Positions 51,147-59,987 of a stretch of 64,000 nt of DNA are shown here, piece after piece. Numbering within the stretch: the stretch's first letter is position 1; each line of letters begins with the position of its first letter. The stretch covers positions 1 through 64,000 of the forward strand of contig CAXXFJ010000040.1 in the NCBI GenBank assembly GCA_963677415.2, given 5' to 3'. This DNA is from JAQUTK01 sp963677415 (lineage in GTDB: Bacteria; Bacteroidota; Bacteroidia; Bacteroidales; JAQUTK01). Below the pieces are notes generated by a model. It did no database searches and was not told the origin of the DNA. It was given only the letters and a program-made list of their open reading frames with translations. The position numbers were made by a program, and so were the translations under genes.

Positions 51147-52595
51147 ATGGCTGAAACGCTAAAGGAGAAGACGACAACAGGAGTTATCTGGAGTTTTATT
51201 GATAAGTTCGGACAGCAGATTCTTTATCTGCTCTTTGGTGTTGTACTTGCACGGATAGTATCACCGTCAGACTACGGTCTCATAGGGGTGCTTTCTGTTT
51301 TTATTGCTATCTCAAACACTTTAATCGACAGCGGGTTCAACCGTGGGTTACTCAACAAGAAGGCTGTTTCACAAGACGATTACAACAGCGTCTTCTACTT
51401 TAACCTCATTATCAGTGTTGTCTTATACATACTATTTTATTTTTGCGCTCCCTGGATTGCGACTTATTTCCATGCGCCGGAACTTATCACCTTGTCCAGA
51501 GTCGTCTTTCTTGCCATTCCTTTCAATGCCCTTTCTTCTATCCAGAATGTCATACAGTGGAAAGCGCTCAACTTGAAAGTGCAAGCCACTTCGTCTCTGA
51601 TCGCACTTATCTTCTCCTCCGTCGTGGCGGTTGTTTTGGCACTAATGGGATTTGGAGTGTGGGCATTGGTCGCACAGAGTGTCCTGCTCGCTTTCGGCAA
51701 AAGCATCGTGCTCTGGTATCTCAGCAAATGGAGACCGACTTTCACTTTTCATACGAATATCCTTGTTGAACTCTTTCCTTTTGGCAGCAAACTGCTATTT
51801 ACAGGCATACTCAACGGCGTTTTTAATAATATCTATTCGATTGTCATCGGACGTCTTTTCCCCATGAAGATGGTCGGATTTTACGATCGTGCCAACCGGT
51901 ATCAGGACATGAGCATCAGCACAGTCAGTAATACCTTCCGATCTGTATCCATTCCTCTCTTCTCAGAAGTGAAAGATGATCCCGAAAGACTTCACCGAGT
52001 GATAAGCAAGATTGTTAAGACAATGGCTTTCCTGATCTTTCCTTTGGTCGGATTTCTGATTACGGTTGCCAAACCCTTACTGGTGATTCTCATATCAGCC
52101 ATTTGGCTGCCCTCCGTACCGTTGTTTCAAATTCTTTGTGGTGCCGGACTCATCTCTTCTTTCAACTTTATTTTCAACGAAGCAGTTGTTGCCAAGGGAC
52201 GTTCAGACATCTTTATGGGATTGGAAATCGTCAAAAAAGTCATTCTGCTTCTTTTGATATATCTGATGGTAGGCTATGGAGTCAGCGGCCTGGCCTATAG
52301 TTGGCTCATCTATTCATTCATCAATCTGATCATTTCCATTATTATCTCTGGAAAGTTGATGGGCTACACAGCCTGGCACTTTATAAAAGATATATCACCA
52401 TATCTCGCTATTTCTCTTGTTATTTCCTCTATTGCTTACTATATTTGTACCTGTTTCAGCAACTATTTCCTGATTCTTCTCATCAACGGAAGCATCACAG
52501 CACTTCTATATCTTGGCTCTTGCCATCTATTCAAACTCGATGTGTTGAATGAGATTCAAGAATGGATGCATACATTCAATAACAGAAATAAATAA
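51147..52595 (+). CDS. Polysaccharide flippase (Wzx/MOP family)
   Basis: A 482-residue membrane protein with about 12-14 hydrophobic segments. The start TGVIWSFIDKFGQQILYLLF and the segment ARIVSPSDYGLIGVLSVFIA are typical of lipopolysaccharide/polysaccharide exporters (PF13440-like). It probably flips lipid-linked oligosaccharides across the inner membrane. The substrate is unknown; the following methyltransferase and glycosyltransferase suggest a surface glycan, but the locus is too small to be a full capsule cluster. Confidence 0.9.
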   Translation: MAETLKEKTTTGVIWSFIDKFGQQILYLLFGVVLARIVSPSDYGLIGVLSVFIAISNTLIDSGFNRGLLNKKAVSQDDYNSVFYFNLIISVVLYILFYFCAPWIATYFHAPELITLSRVVFLAIPFNALSSIQNVIQWKALNLKVQATSSLIALIFSSVVAVVLALMGFGVWALVAQSVLLAFGKSIVLWYLSKWRPTFTFHTNILVELFPFGSKLLFTGILNGVFNNIYSIVIGRLFPMKMVGFYDRANRYQDMSISTVSNTFRSVSIPLFSEVKDDPERLHRVISKIVKTMAFLIFPLVGFLITVAKPLLVILISAIWLPSVPLFQILCGAGLISSFNFIFNEAVVAKGRSDIFMGLEIVKKVILLLLIYLMVGYGVSGLAYSWLIYSFINLIISIIISGKLMGYTAWHFIKDISPYLAISLVISSIAYYICTCFSNYFLILLINGSITALLYLGSCHLFKLDVLNEIQEWMHTFNNRNK

Positions 52596-52600
52596 CGACA

Positions 52601-53497
52601 ATGCACTTTCTTCAAACTCTAAAATACAAAGCAAACTGCACCATCTCCATGTTTCACGCAAAGAGGTTACAGGAGAAGACACGTAAAGAGATAATACGTT
52701 ACTATACGGAGCACCACTCCTCCGATCCGGATATTATCGAAGCGGTGAGCTATTTGAAAACTCATACACTAACAGTATTACCCGGCAGCTTTACTCAAAA
52801 CTATATCCCGGAAGAGATCCGGATAAATTACAACTCTGTCAACGGACTCCATTACGTATTACATGAAGGTAAAAGACTTTACTTCAAACGATCCTCTACC
52901 ATAGAGCATATACGTCTTTGTTACAACGGACTGCTTGCCGAACAGGATAAACATTCTCCACATTGCTATTTAGGTAAAGACTTTTCAGTCGCTGAAGACG
53001 ATGTACTGCTGGATGTGGGATGTGCCGAAGCCATCTTATCGCTTTCAAACGTAGAAAAAGCAAAGAAAGTCTGCTTATTTGAGACCGACAAGGAATGGAT
53101 TGAGGCTTTAGAAGCCACTTTCACACCCTGGAAAGAGAAGGTAATCATTGTTCAGAAGTATGTGTCTGATACTAACGATGCTCAGAATATCACACTGGAT
53201 CATTTTCTGGAATCAAATAATATCACGCCAGACTTTATAAAGATTGATGTAGAGGGAGCAGAACAACTTGTATTGGACGGAATGAAAAAATCAATACAAA
53301 AGAAACCATTAAAGATCGCGCTTTGCACCTATCACCGTGCCGATGATCATGCCCTGTTTACACGTGTACTACATGAAAAGGGATTTACCACGCAGCCCTC
53401 GGAAGGAGTGATGATCTTTGTTAATGACCTCGTCCATATTGCTCCGCCTTATTTTCGGAAAGGAGTACTGCGGGCAACCAAGTCTGCCAACGCATGA
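52601..53497 (+). CDS. FkbM-family methyltransferase
   Basis: A 298-residue protein. The S-adenosylmethionine-binding fold is visible as LLDVGCAEAILSLSNVEKAK (residues about 135-155), VCLFETDKEWIEAL and the signature TPDFIKIDVEGAEQLVLDGM near residues 205-225, characteristic of FkbM-type enzymes, which often methylate sugars or glycolipids. It begins five bases after the flippase and its stop overlaps the next gene, so it is cotranscribed. Confidence 0.9.
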   Translation: MHFLQTLKYKANCTISMFHAKRLQEKTRKEIIRYYTEHHSSDPDIIEAVSYLKTHTLTVLPGSFTQNYIPEEIRINYNSVNGLHYVLHEGKRLYFKRSSTIEHIRLCYNGLLAEQDKHSPHCYLGKDFSVAEDDVLLDVGCAEAILSLSNVEKAKKVCLFETDKEWIEALEATFTPWKEKVIIVQKYVSDTNDAQNITLDHFLESNNITPDFIKIDVEGAEQLVLDGMKKSIQKKPLKIALCTYHRADDHALFTRVLHEKGFTTQPSEGVMIFVNDLVHIAPPYFRKGVLRATKSANA

Positions 53498-54312
53498 TCA
53501 CGCTGATTCCAGCCGGCGGTTTAGCCAACCGGATGAAAGCCATTGACTCTGCCATCCTATTGGCGCGTCATCTGTCTACAAAACTCAGCATCATCTGGTT
53601 TCGTGATAATGGCTTGAACTGCCGTTTTGACCAATTATTTGAATCGTTGGAAATACCCGGAGTCGAACTCATCGAAGCCTCAACTGCCGATCTACTCTTG
53701 AATGACCGTCCCCGCAAAAAGAATCTATGGATCCCTCGTCTCTTCCAGAAATTTGCTTTTGACGCCTGTATCTATCTGGATGAAGCCACACGCTTATATC
53801 GCGAAAACTTTGACTTCAAGCTGTGGGCTACAAATAAGAATGTATATCTTGCCAGCTGCATCTACTTCTATCCCGATGAAGGAAAAAGATTTCAACCTTT
53901 TCGCCCTATAAAGTCGTTAACCCTCCAGATAGAAGAAGGAAGTAAGAGATTTGGTCCCGATACCGTTGGCATACATATCCGCCGTACAGACAATTTCATC
54001 TCCATTCAAGAAAGCCCCATCGAACTCTTCATTGCAGAGATGAGAGCAGCAATAGTAACTAATGTTCGCGCAAACTTCTACCTGGCATCCGACTCTATCG
54101 AAGATAAAGAGCGTCTGAAAGAACTGTTTGGACAACGGATCATCACGTCGGATCAGGCAGCAGATAGAAACAGCATCGAAGGGATGCAAAACGCATTGGT
54201 AGAACTATGGCTTCTCTCGAAAACAAATAGAATTATCGGTTCGGCACAAAGTTCTTTCTCAGAAACCGCAGCAGAGATAAGCGGCATTGAATGTCGCATT
54301 CTCCGCAAATAG
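53494..54312 (+). CDS. Fucosyltransferase-like glycosyltransferase
   Basis: A 272-residue protein with the GGLANRMKAIDSAILLARHL segment (residues 8-27) and HIRRTDN at 161-167, motifs shared by alpha-1,2- and alpha-1,6-fucosyltransferases and NodZ-type enzymes that bind GDP-fucose. The end has NRIIGSAQSSFSETAAEISG, the usual serine-rich donor-site region. Donor and acceptor are inferred only. It overlaps the FkbM gene by four bases and closes the operon before tRNA-Leu. Confidence 0.75.
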   Translation: MITLIPAGGLANRMKAIDSAILLARHLSTKLSIIWFRDNGLNCRFDQLFESLEIPGVELIEASTADLLLNDRPRKKNLWIPRLFQKFAFDACIYLDEATRLYRENFDFKLWATNKNVYLASCIYFYPDEGKRFQPFRPIKSLTLQIEEGSKRFGPDTVGIHIRRTDNFISIQESPIELFIAEMRAAIVTNVRANFYLASDSIEDKERLKELFGQRIITSDQAADRNSIEGMQNALVELWLLSKTNRIIGSAQSSFSETAAEISGIECRILRK

Positions 54313-54343
54313 CAGCTAAATAATAAAAAAGATACTCTTTCAT

Positions 54344-54373
54344 TTTGAAGAACAGAAAAATGTAGTACCTTTG
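54344..54373 (+). promoter_or_regulatory. Promoter of tRNA-Leu
   Basis: TTTG at 54344-54347, 18 bases, then TACCTTTG at 54366-54373, 11 bases before the mature tRNA. Confidence 0.65.
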
Positions 54374-54384
54374 CCACCGCAAAA

Positions 54385-54468
54385 GCCCAGATGGCGGAAT
54401 CGGTAGACGCGCTGGTCTCAAACACCAGTGGATTCACTTCCATGCCGGTTCGATCCCGGCTCTGGGTA
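54385..54468 (+). tRNA. tRNA-Leu (anticodon CAA)
   Basis: GCCCAGA at 54385-54391 pairs with TCTGGGT at 54461-54467, with an A discriminator. The anticodon arm is CTGGT-CTCAAAC-ACCAG, giving CAA, and the long variable arm expected of tRNA-Leu is present. No encoded CCA. It marks the start of the accessory region that follows. Confidence 0.93.
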
Positions 54469-54473
54469 CGTAA

Positions 54474-54515
54474 AAGAAAGCTAAATGACTATTTTTAGTC
54501 ATTTAGCTTTCTTCA
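54474..54515 (+). terminator. Terminator after tRNA-Leu
   Basis: Arms AGAAAGCTAAATGACT and AGTCATTTAGCTTTCT surround a short ATTTTT loop, six bases after the tRNA. Confidence 0.85.
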
Positions 54516-54582
54516 TTTAAGAAGATTGCTCGAATCATTCTAAAACTATTTTCGTTCTTTCCTTAAAAAGATACCATTTCCT

Positions 54583-54613
54583 TTTGCCGGAGTTTAAATT
54601 CAACGTATTTTTG
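54583..54613 (+). promoter_or_regulatory. Promoter of the fic gene
   Basis: TTTG at 54583-54586, 19 bases, then TATTTTTG at 54606-54613, a close match to the Bacteroides consensus. Confidence 0.65.
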
Positions 54614-54641
54614 AGAACAATAATCAGTAAGATAGCTTGCA

Positions 54642-55451
54642 GTGGAAAAAGATATTTGGCAAGAGATAGACGAACTGTATCAGGAGTTTCAGAAACTCGG
54701 TATCAGTCAGTCGGTGGACTATGAAAAGTACTACCTCTATTCTCTTATTACTCATTCCACAGCTATCGAAGGTTCTACACTTACCGAAATGGAGACGCAA
54801 CTTCTTTTTGACGAAGGCGTAACCGCTAAAGGAAAGCCATTGGCATATCATCTGATGAACGAAGATTTAAAGAAAGCGTACGACATTGCTCAAGAAGAAG
54901 CACTGCACAACACTGCTATTACTCCAGCTTTCATGCAAAATTTAAACGCTACACTGATGCGGACAACAGGAAGTCTGCATAGTACAATGGGAGGTTCTTT
55001 TGATTCTTCTAAAGGTGAGTATCGTTTATGTGGTGTTACTGCCGGGGTAGGTGGTCATTCTTATATGAGCTATTTGAAAGTCCCGGCTAAGGTAGAAGCG
55101 TTTTGCGCCATCTTGCAGGAAAAGCAAAAGCTAGTGCGAACACGTCGCGAACAATACGAGTTAAGTTTCAATGCCCATCTCAATTTAGTGACGATTCATC
55201 CGTGGGTGGACGGCAACGGTAGAACGGCTCGCATACTGATGAATTACATTCAATTCTGCTACAATCTTTTTCCCTCAAAAATATTTAAAGAAGATAGAGG
55301 CGATTATATTCTTGCTTTGCAGCAGTCGCAAAGTGATGAAACGAATCAGCCTTCTTTAGATTTTATGGCAATGCAGCTAAGAAAATCCCTTTTGGGAGAA
55401 ATTAATACATATAAGGCTTCTCGTAATAAGGGAGTTAGTTTTATGTTTTGA
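54642..55451 (+). CDS. Fic-domain protein (AMPylator family)
   Basis: A 269-residue protein read from a GTG at 54642. The catalytic loop HPWVDGNGRTAR is at residues 186-197, matching HPFx(D/E)GNGRxxR except Trp in place of Phe. The self-inhibitory motif [S/T]xxxE[G/N] is present as STAIEGS at residues 39-45, upstream of the Fic core as in class II Fic proteins, so a separate antitoxin is not needed. Fic enzymes transfer AMP or other nucleotide parts to hydroxyl side chains; the target here is unknown. It stands just behind tRNA-Leu with its own promoter. Confidence 0.9.
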   Translation: MEKDIWQEIDELYQEFQKLGISQSVDYEKYYLYSLITHSTAIEGSTLTEMETQLLFDEGVTAKGKPLAYHLMNEDLKKAYDIAQEEALHNTAITPAFMQNLNATLMRTTGSLHSTMGGSFDSSKGEYRLCGVTAGVGGHSYMSYLKVPAKVEAFCAILQEKQKLVRTRREQYELSFNAHLNLVTIHPWVDGNGRTARILMNYIQFCYNLFPSKIFKEDRGDYILALQQSQSDETNQPSLDFMAMQLRKSLLGEINTYKASRNKGVSFMF

Positions 55452-55561
55452 TTTAGTTGCTCTTGTCTCATCAGGGATATACTCATAAAATTCTTTGGTA
55501 CTCGTGGCCAGACCTGATTTTAACCCTTTCTGTTGTGTATATACAAAATTATAATGAGAGA

Positions 55562-56437
55562 ATGAAAGTCATTAGTATGTTGAAGAGCATAGGTATAAAA
55601 TTGGATGTTGATTCATATTTCAAGATTGGTAATAAATTAGTTAATGCTGAATTTGATTATTATCAACTCAAAAACACAATATTCAACTTTGAATACCAAG
55701 GAAAAACAGTATTGCATTTTACGAATATCGAATCAGCTCGTTTGATACTAGAAAAGAATTATCTACGGGGTTCAAACTTTAATATGTTCAAAGACAAATC
55801 TGAGCTTAATGGATACAGAAGAAAACCCAACTTTGATAATGATTTGGAAAATACTAAAGCAAGAACTTTTGTTGTTTCTTTTACTGAAAAGATAGAAGAC
55901 GATTCTGCATTATCAGAAAATTATGAATATCATTGGCATAATTATGGAAATAGACATAAAGGTGTTGCTCTTGAGTTTGAATTCTCAAATACAATGTTGC
56001 CTTATGGGTTTTACCCGTTACGAATAAATTATCTTGGTAAGGATAATCCAATTTTGAAGCAAATCCTCTATAAATCTAATATAAGTGATGTAGAGAAGAT
56101 TTTTTTACTACCAATCTTCGCAAGTATTAAAAAACAGTCATTTAAGAAAGAAGCTGAGGTGAGATTAATGTATAGGATATCAAATCCGGAGATTGAATTT
56201 CTTACCAATTTGCCACCTTCAGATGTTTTCTTTTCCTTTGATAAGAACAATACATTAATGTTAGAGCTCAGGGTACCCTTTTCAACTCCGAATAGTATGG
56301 GAAATAATTTGTTGATCTTGAAGAAAGTATATCTTGGGAAATCATTTATCAATTCAGAGGATAATGTATCTTCCCATGTATCAATGGAATATTTAAAAAT
56401 CAAATGTAGGGAAAAGGAGATTGAACTGATCTACTAG
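55562..56437 (+). CDS. DUF2971 family protein
   Basis: About 291 residues from 55562 (MKVISMLKSIGIKLDVDSYF; a second ATG lies five codons on). An in-frame ATG at 55457 adds 35 residues of low similarity. The core fits DUF2971 as I remember it: VLHFTNIESARLILEKNYLR, a conserved FVVSFTEKIEDDSALSENYE, then HWHNYGNRHKGVALEFEFS. The N-terminus is an extra domain I do not recognise. Function of the family is unknown; it is often found near mobile and defence genes. It lies 110 bases after fic with no promoter motif of its own. Confidence 0.7.
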   Translation: MKVISMLKSIGIKLDVDSYFKIGNKLVNAEFDYYQLKNTIFNFEYQGKTVLHFTNIESARLILEKNYLRGSNFNMFKDKSELNGYRRKPNFDNDLENTKARTFVVSFTEKIEDDSALSENYEYHWHNYGNRHKGVALEFEFSNTMLPYGFYPLRINYLGKDNPILKQILYKSNISDVEKIFLLPIFASIKKQSFKKEAEVRLMYRISNPEIEFLTNLPPSDVFFSFDKNNTLMLELRVPFSTPNSMGNNLLILKKVYLGKSFINSEDNVSSHVSMEYLKIKCREKEIELIY

Positions 56438-56684
56438 TAGGTTCATGCTATCTTATTTGGTTCAACTACAAAACAAGAGTTTTTTTTATTTCTCAACATC
56501 AATTGCTTGGAAATAACGACCATTTCTATCCACTTTTTTGTGTTTTCAACCATGTTATTAAGTCACGGCTAACTCTTTCGATATGTATTTCCCCGTGCTT
56601 TAAAAACTTTCGCAGATGTATGCATCCCCAATCTTCTCCGGCATTAGTAATAACATTATTACTAATAAAGTTATTACAATAGAT

Positions 56685-57001
56685 AATCCGGAGCATACCC
56701 ACCCAAAAAATCCGGAACGAATAGTGCCATAATCCAGAAGAAAACGGGCTATATTCAGTGCCATTCCGGCAGATATCCACCCAAAAACGGATAAAAAAGA
56801 GTTTTTTTAAACGAGACAAACGATTCTTTGAACCGGATTCCGGAGCATTCCCACCCAGTCGATACGAAGTGGGTAAAGAAGCGAAAGATTCCGGAGCATA
56901 TCCACCCATTTTGGGGAGTATAAGTCATTGAAGATTAGTTTGTTTTGTTTTCGAGAAGCAGCTTGTGAAAAAGAATTCACATTCCGGAGCATATCCACCC
57001 A
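56685..57001 (+). repeat. Five left-end IS21 repeats
   Basis: Copies of ATTCCGGAGCATATCCACCCA or close variants begin at 56685, 56763, 56837, 56888 and 56981, all in the same orientation and unevenly spaced (51 to 93 bases). Two inverted copies (59386 and 59409) lie at the right end. No gene lies in this stretch apart from short frames that overlap the repeats. Confidence 0.85.
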
Positions 57002-57060
57002 CTCATTTATAGAAAATGCTTATATTCTATGTACGAATCATCAATACATAGAATACTATT

Positions 57061-58662
57061 ATGGCAGGAAAAATAATACGAATGAGTAAAATAAAACAAG
57101 TATTGCAATTGCATAAGGAGGGTGTCTCCAATCGGAGGATAGCCCAATCGTTGGATCTTTATAAAGGGACAGTCAACGAGTATCTGCGTAAAGTAAAAGA
57201 GAACGGATTTGATATTGATACGCTCTTGAAGTTGGAAGATCCTGTTCTTGAGAAGAAGTTCTCGGCAGGTAATCCGGCTTATACGGAAGATCGTTTTCTG
57301 GTTTTTAAGGAGAAGCTTTCTTATTTTGAGCAGGAGCTCCGGCGTCCTCACGTAACAAAGCAGACCCTGTGGGAGGAATACAAAAAGGAGCATCCCGATG
57401 GCTACGGCTACTCCCAGTTCTGTTATCATCTTTCCCAGGTGAGCGTGGCGCGACATCCTTCTGCTATACTGGAACATGCTCCCGGCAGAGAGCTGTATGT
57501 GGATTTCTCGGGGGATACGATGTCTTATGTGGACAGAGAAACCGGAGAAGTGGTAAAAGTTCAGATTTTTATAGCATGCCTTCCTTACTCGGATTACACC
57601 TTTGTAATGGCGGTCCGTTCCCAATCCACGGAAGAGTTTCTGTATGGCTTGTCTTGTGCGTTACGCTGTTTTGGAGGAAGTCCCAAGATATTGGTTCCCG
57701 ACAACCTGAAAGCGGCAGTTATAAAAACAGACAAATATGAGCCGGAACTGAATCGGGTCATGGAAGATTTTGGCAATCATTACGGGTTTGTGGTTCTTCC
57801 GGCAAGACCTTATTCCCCCAAAGACAAGGCTGCCGTAGAAAACCATGTAAAGATCATTTACACCCGGGTTTACGCCAAACTCCGTAATGAAACATTCTTT
57901 TCCATGGATGAACTCAATAAAGCGATCGCGGAGAAAGTCAAAGAGCACAATCAAACCCGCATGCAGCAAAAACCTTATTCACGGGAAGAAAAGTTTCTGG
58001 CCGAAGAACGCTCCATGTTGACGGCATTACCTTGCGATGACTTTGATCTGAAGTATTATGCCTTACTGAAGGTGGCACAGAACAATTGTATCTTTCTGGG
58101 CAGGGATAAGCATTATTACTCTGTCCCTTACAGTTATATCGGCAGAAAGGTCTCGGTCGTGTACACAAGAAGCATTGTCAGAATCTATTGTGACGGAGAC
58201 TGTATCGCAACTCATCTTCGCACGGCCGGTTACGGTTATACCACACAGAAAGAGCATTTGTGTTCTACCCACCGGCATTATCTGGAGCGGAGTCCTGAGT
58301 ATTATATCCGGCAGGCGCAAAAACGTTCGGAAAACTTAGCAGGGTTAATCATCCGGAACTTTGAGAAGGAAGAAGTACCTGAGCGCATCTACAGACGTTG
58401 TGACGGGCTCTTATCCCTACAGAGGAAAACCAATCCCGTTGTTTTTGAAAAGGCTTGCCGCTATGCCCTTGATTGTGATTTGCTCTCCTGCAAGTCATTG
58501 CAGAAAATCATAGAAAACAAGGCCTATGAATTTATAGAAAGCACAAAAGAGACAATGAAAGAGGAAGAAAAACGTCTCCCGCATAAAAATATCAGGGGGA
58601 AAGAGTATTATATGAATCAAATTAAAACAGAATCAGAATGGAACAAATCAAATCAGAATTGA
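57061..58662 (+). CDS. istA: IS21-family transposase IstA
   Basis: A 533-residue DDE transposase. An N-terminal helix-turn-helix (IKQVLQLHKEGVSNRRIAQS) is followed by the integrase core: LYVDFSGDTMSYVDRETGEV (first Asp), LVPDNLKAAVIKTDKYEPEL (second Asp) and SPKDKAAVENHVKIIYTRVY (Glu). The C-terminal Mu-type region follows. It acts together with IstB to move the element. It overlaps istB by 25 bases in another frame. Confidence 0.95.
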   Translation: MAGKIIRMSKIKQVLQLHKEGVSNRRIAQSLDLYKGTVNEYLRKVKENGFDIDTLLKLEDPVLEKKFSAGNPAYTEDRFLVFKEKLSYFEQELRRPHVTKQTLWEEYKKEHPDGYGYSQFCYHLSQVSVARHPSAILEHAPGRELYVDFSGDTMSYVDRETGEVVKVQIFIACLPYSDYTFVMAVRSQSTEEFLYGLSCALRCFGGSPKILVPDNLKAAVIKTDKYEPELNRVMEDFGNHYGFVVLPARPYSPKDKAAVENHVKIIYTRVYAKLRNETFFSMDELNKAIAEKVKEHNQTRMQQKPYSREEKFLAEERSMLTALPCDDFDLKYYALLKVAQNNCIFLGRDKHYYSVPYSYIGRKVSVVYTRSIVRIYCDGDCIATHLRTAGYGYTTQKEHLCSTHRHYLERSPEYYIRQAQKRSENLAGLIIRNFEKEEVPERIYRRCDGLLSLQRKTNPVVFEKACRYALDCDLLSCKSLQKIIENKAYEFIESTKETMKEEEKRLPHKNIRGKEYYMNQIKTESEWNKSNQN

Positions 58663-59357
58663 TGCAATTAAAGCTTTCAGGCATGGTCAGTTGCCTGAAA
58701 ACGTGGGAAGAAACCAGAAAAGTACATGAACTATCCTTTATGGATGGGCTCAAACTTTTAGTGCAAGCGGAGAAAGATCAGAGGGACTCGAACCGGTATG
58801 AGCGTCTGTTAAAGAATGCCTCGTTCCGCTATCAGGCATCGGTTGAAGAGTTAAACTTTGAAGCCAGCCGCGGCGTCGAACAATCCAGAATTTTATCATT
58901 ATCCACAGGAAGCTATATCCGAAACGGGGAATCGGTGCTGATTACAGGTGCAGCCGGATGCGGAAAAAGCTTCCTGGCATCGGCTTTAGGTACTCAAGCA
59001 TGCAGGAAAGGCTTTACGGTGTCCTATTACAACATGCAGAAGTTATTGCTCCGACTGAAAATTGCCAGAGTGGAAGGATCAATCATACGGTTCTTTGACA
59101 AAGTAGCCAAGACCGACTTGCTAATCCTCGATGACTTCGGACTATCCACCATGGAGAAACAACAGCAACTTGACTTTATGGAGATAATAGAAGACAGGCA
59201 TGCCAGAAAAGCAACTATAATTGCCAGTCAACTACCAGTGGCTATGTGGTTTGATATATTTACCGATGAAACATTGGCCGATTCTATCATTGATAGAATT
59301 GTATATACATCGCATAGATTTGAATTAAAAGGAGAGAGTTTAAGAAAAAAACGGTAA
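58638..59357 (+). CDS. istB: IS21-family AAA+ ATPase IstB
   Basis: A 239-residue DnaC-like ATPase with Walker A GAAGCGKS at residues 104-111 and Walker B LLILDDFGL near residue 155, then an arginine in TIIASQLPVAMW sensor region. IstB regulates strand transfer and target choice by IstA. It starts within the end of istA, the usual translational coupling. Confidence 0.95.
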   Translation: MEQIKSELMQLKLSGMVSCLKTWEETRKVHELSFMDGLKLLVQAEKDQRDSNRYERLLKNASFRYQASVEELNFEASRGVEQSRILSLSTGSYIRNGESVLITGAAGCGKSFLASALGTQACRKGFTVSYYNMQKLLLRLKIARVEGSIIRFFDKVAKTDLLILDDFGLSTMEKQQQLDFMEIIEDRHARKATIIASQLPVAMWFDIFTDETLADSIIDRIVYTSHRFELKGESLRKKR

Positions 59358-59385
59358 TTTTGTCATTATAAAAGAGCAGAGTGAG

Positions 59386-59438
59386 TGGGTGGTTATCACC
59401 GGAATCACTGGGTGGCTATCACCGGAATATCTATTACA
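59386..59438 (-). repeat. Right end of the IS21 element
   Basis: Two copies of TGGGTGG(T/C)TATCACCGGAAT (59386-59405, 59409-59428) end in ATCTATTACA. They are inverted relative to the left-end repeats. Confidence 0.8.
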
Positions 59439-59724
59439 ACACTAGTGTCCACTAAAACGGCTTATTATTAGTCGTATCTAACAGATTGACTGAAATTTAT
59501 ATTGGAATTCCCTGCGTGACGATTTCAATTGATTTAAAGTCGTTTCTCGTTAAATTACTATTTGTAATCACTTGATATTCAGACCTCAATTAATATTCAA
59601 CAATAAACAAAATTATTTTAGTGGACACTTGTGTTATTACAAGGTAAATCAAGTTCCGAAAGACCTCAATCAAACTGTTATTTCCGGTTCATTTGTTTGT
59701 CGGTTTATTCTTTCGGAGAGGGAG

Positions 59725-59940
59725 GCTTTGCTCCTCTGTTGTTTTTTCGAATTTCGATTTTAAGATCAGTAAAAAAGTACTATTTATCTACACCCCTCCA
59801 CCCCGGAGCTGCCTTCCAGTATCCTGTATGACATGTCAGTTTCCTTATTTTGCATTTTCTCGTCCTAATTTGCATACAGTTTTATTTGCTCAAAGACCCT
59901 TTTTGCTCCTATTTGTATACATTGTTAACTCTGCAATGCT
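59725..59940 (+). repeat. Dispersed intergenic repeat, copy B
   Basis: Matches copies A and C in the same order of landmarks: CTCTGTTGTTTTTTCGAATTT, AAAAAGTACTATTTATCTACAC, ATGTCAGT, TTTGCATACAG, TTTATTTGCTCAAAG, CCTTTTT and TTTGTATACATT. It lies between istB and the ATPase gene. The middle differs more from A and C than they do from each other. Confidence 0.75.
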
Positions 59941-59987
59941 CTTTAATGAATCGGATTCAGAGATATGAGACCCATTTATTCTTCAAT

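Larger units (their letters stand above)
56675..59438 (+). mobile_element. IS21-family insertion sequence (istA-istB)
   Basis: About 2.76 kb. The ends are inverted: TACAATAGATAATCCGG at the left (from 56675) and the reverse complement of CCGGAATATCTATTACA ending at 59438. Left and right ends carry several copies of the transposase-binding repeat ATTCCGGnGATAnCCACCCA. istA and istB overlap and look intact. I could not find a clear target duplication. The inner part has noticeably higher GC than its surroundings. Confidence 0.85.

Noticed and set aside
55457..55561. Start of the DUF2971 gene at 55457
   Set aside because: The extra 35 residues resemble nothing in the family; ATGs at 55562 and 55577 fit better.
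54385..56437. Integrative element using tRNA-Leu as attachment site
   Set aside because: No integrase gene is present and no second copy of the tRNA 3' end was found downstream within the window.
57007..57624. 205-residue minus-strand ORF opposite istA
   Set aside because: Antisense shadow of the IstA gene with an unnatural amino-acid composition.
59572..59968. ORFs between istB and the ATPase gene, such as 59693-59968
   Set aside because: They cover dispersed repeat copy B; similar frames occur in the other copies only where the repeat DNA itself is conserved, so a coding function is not supported.
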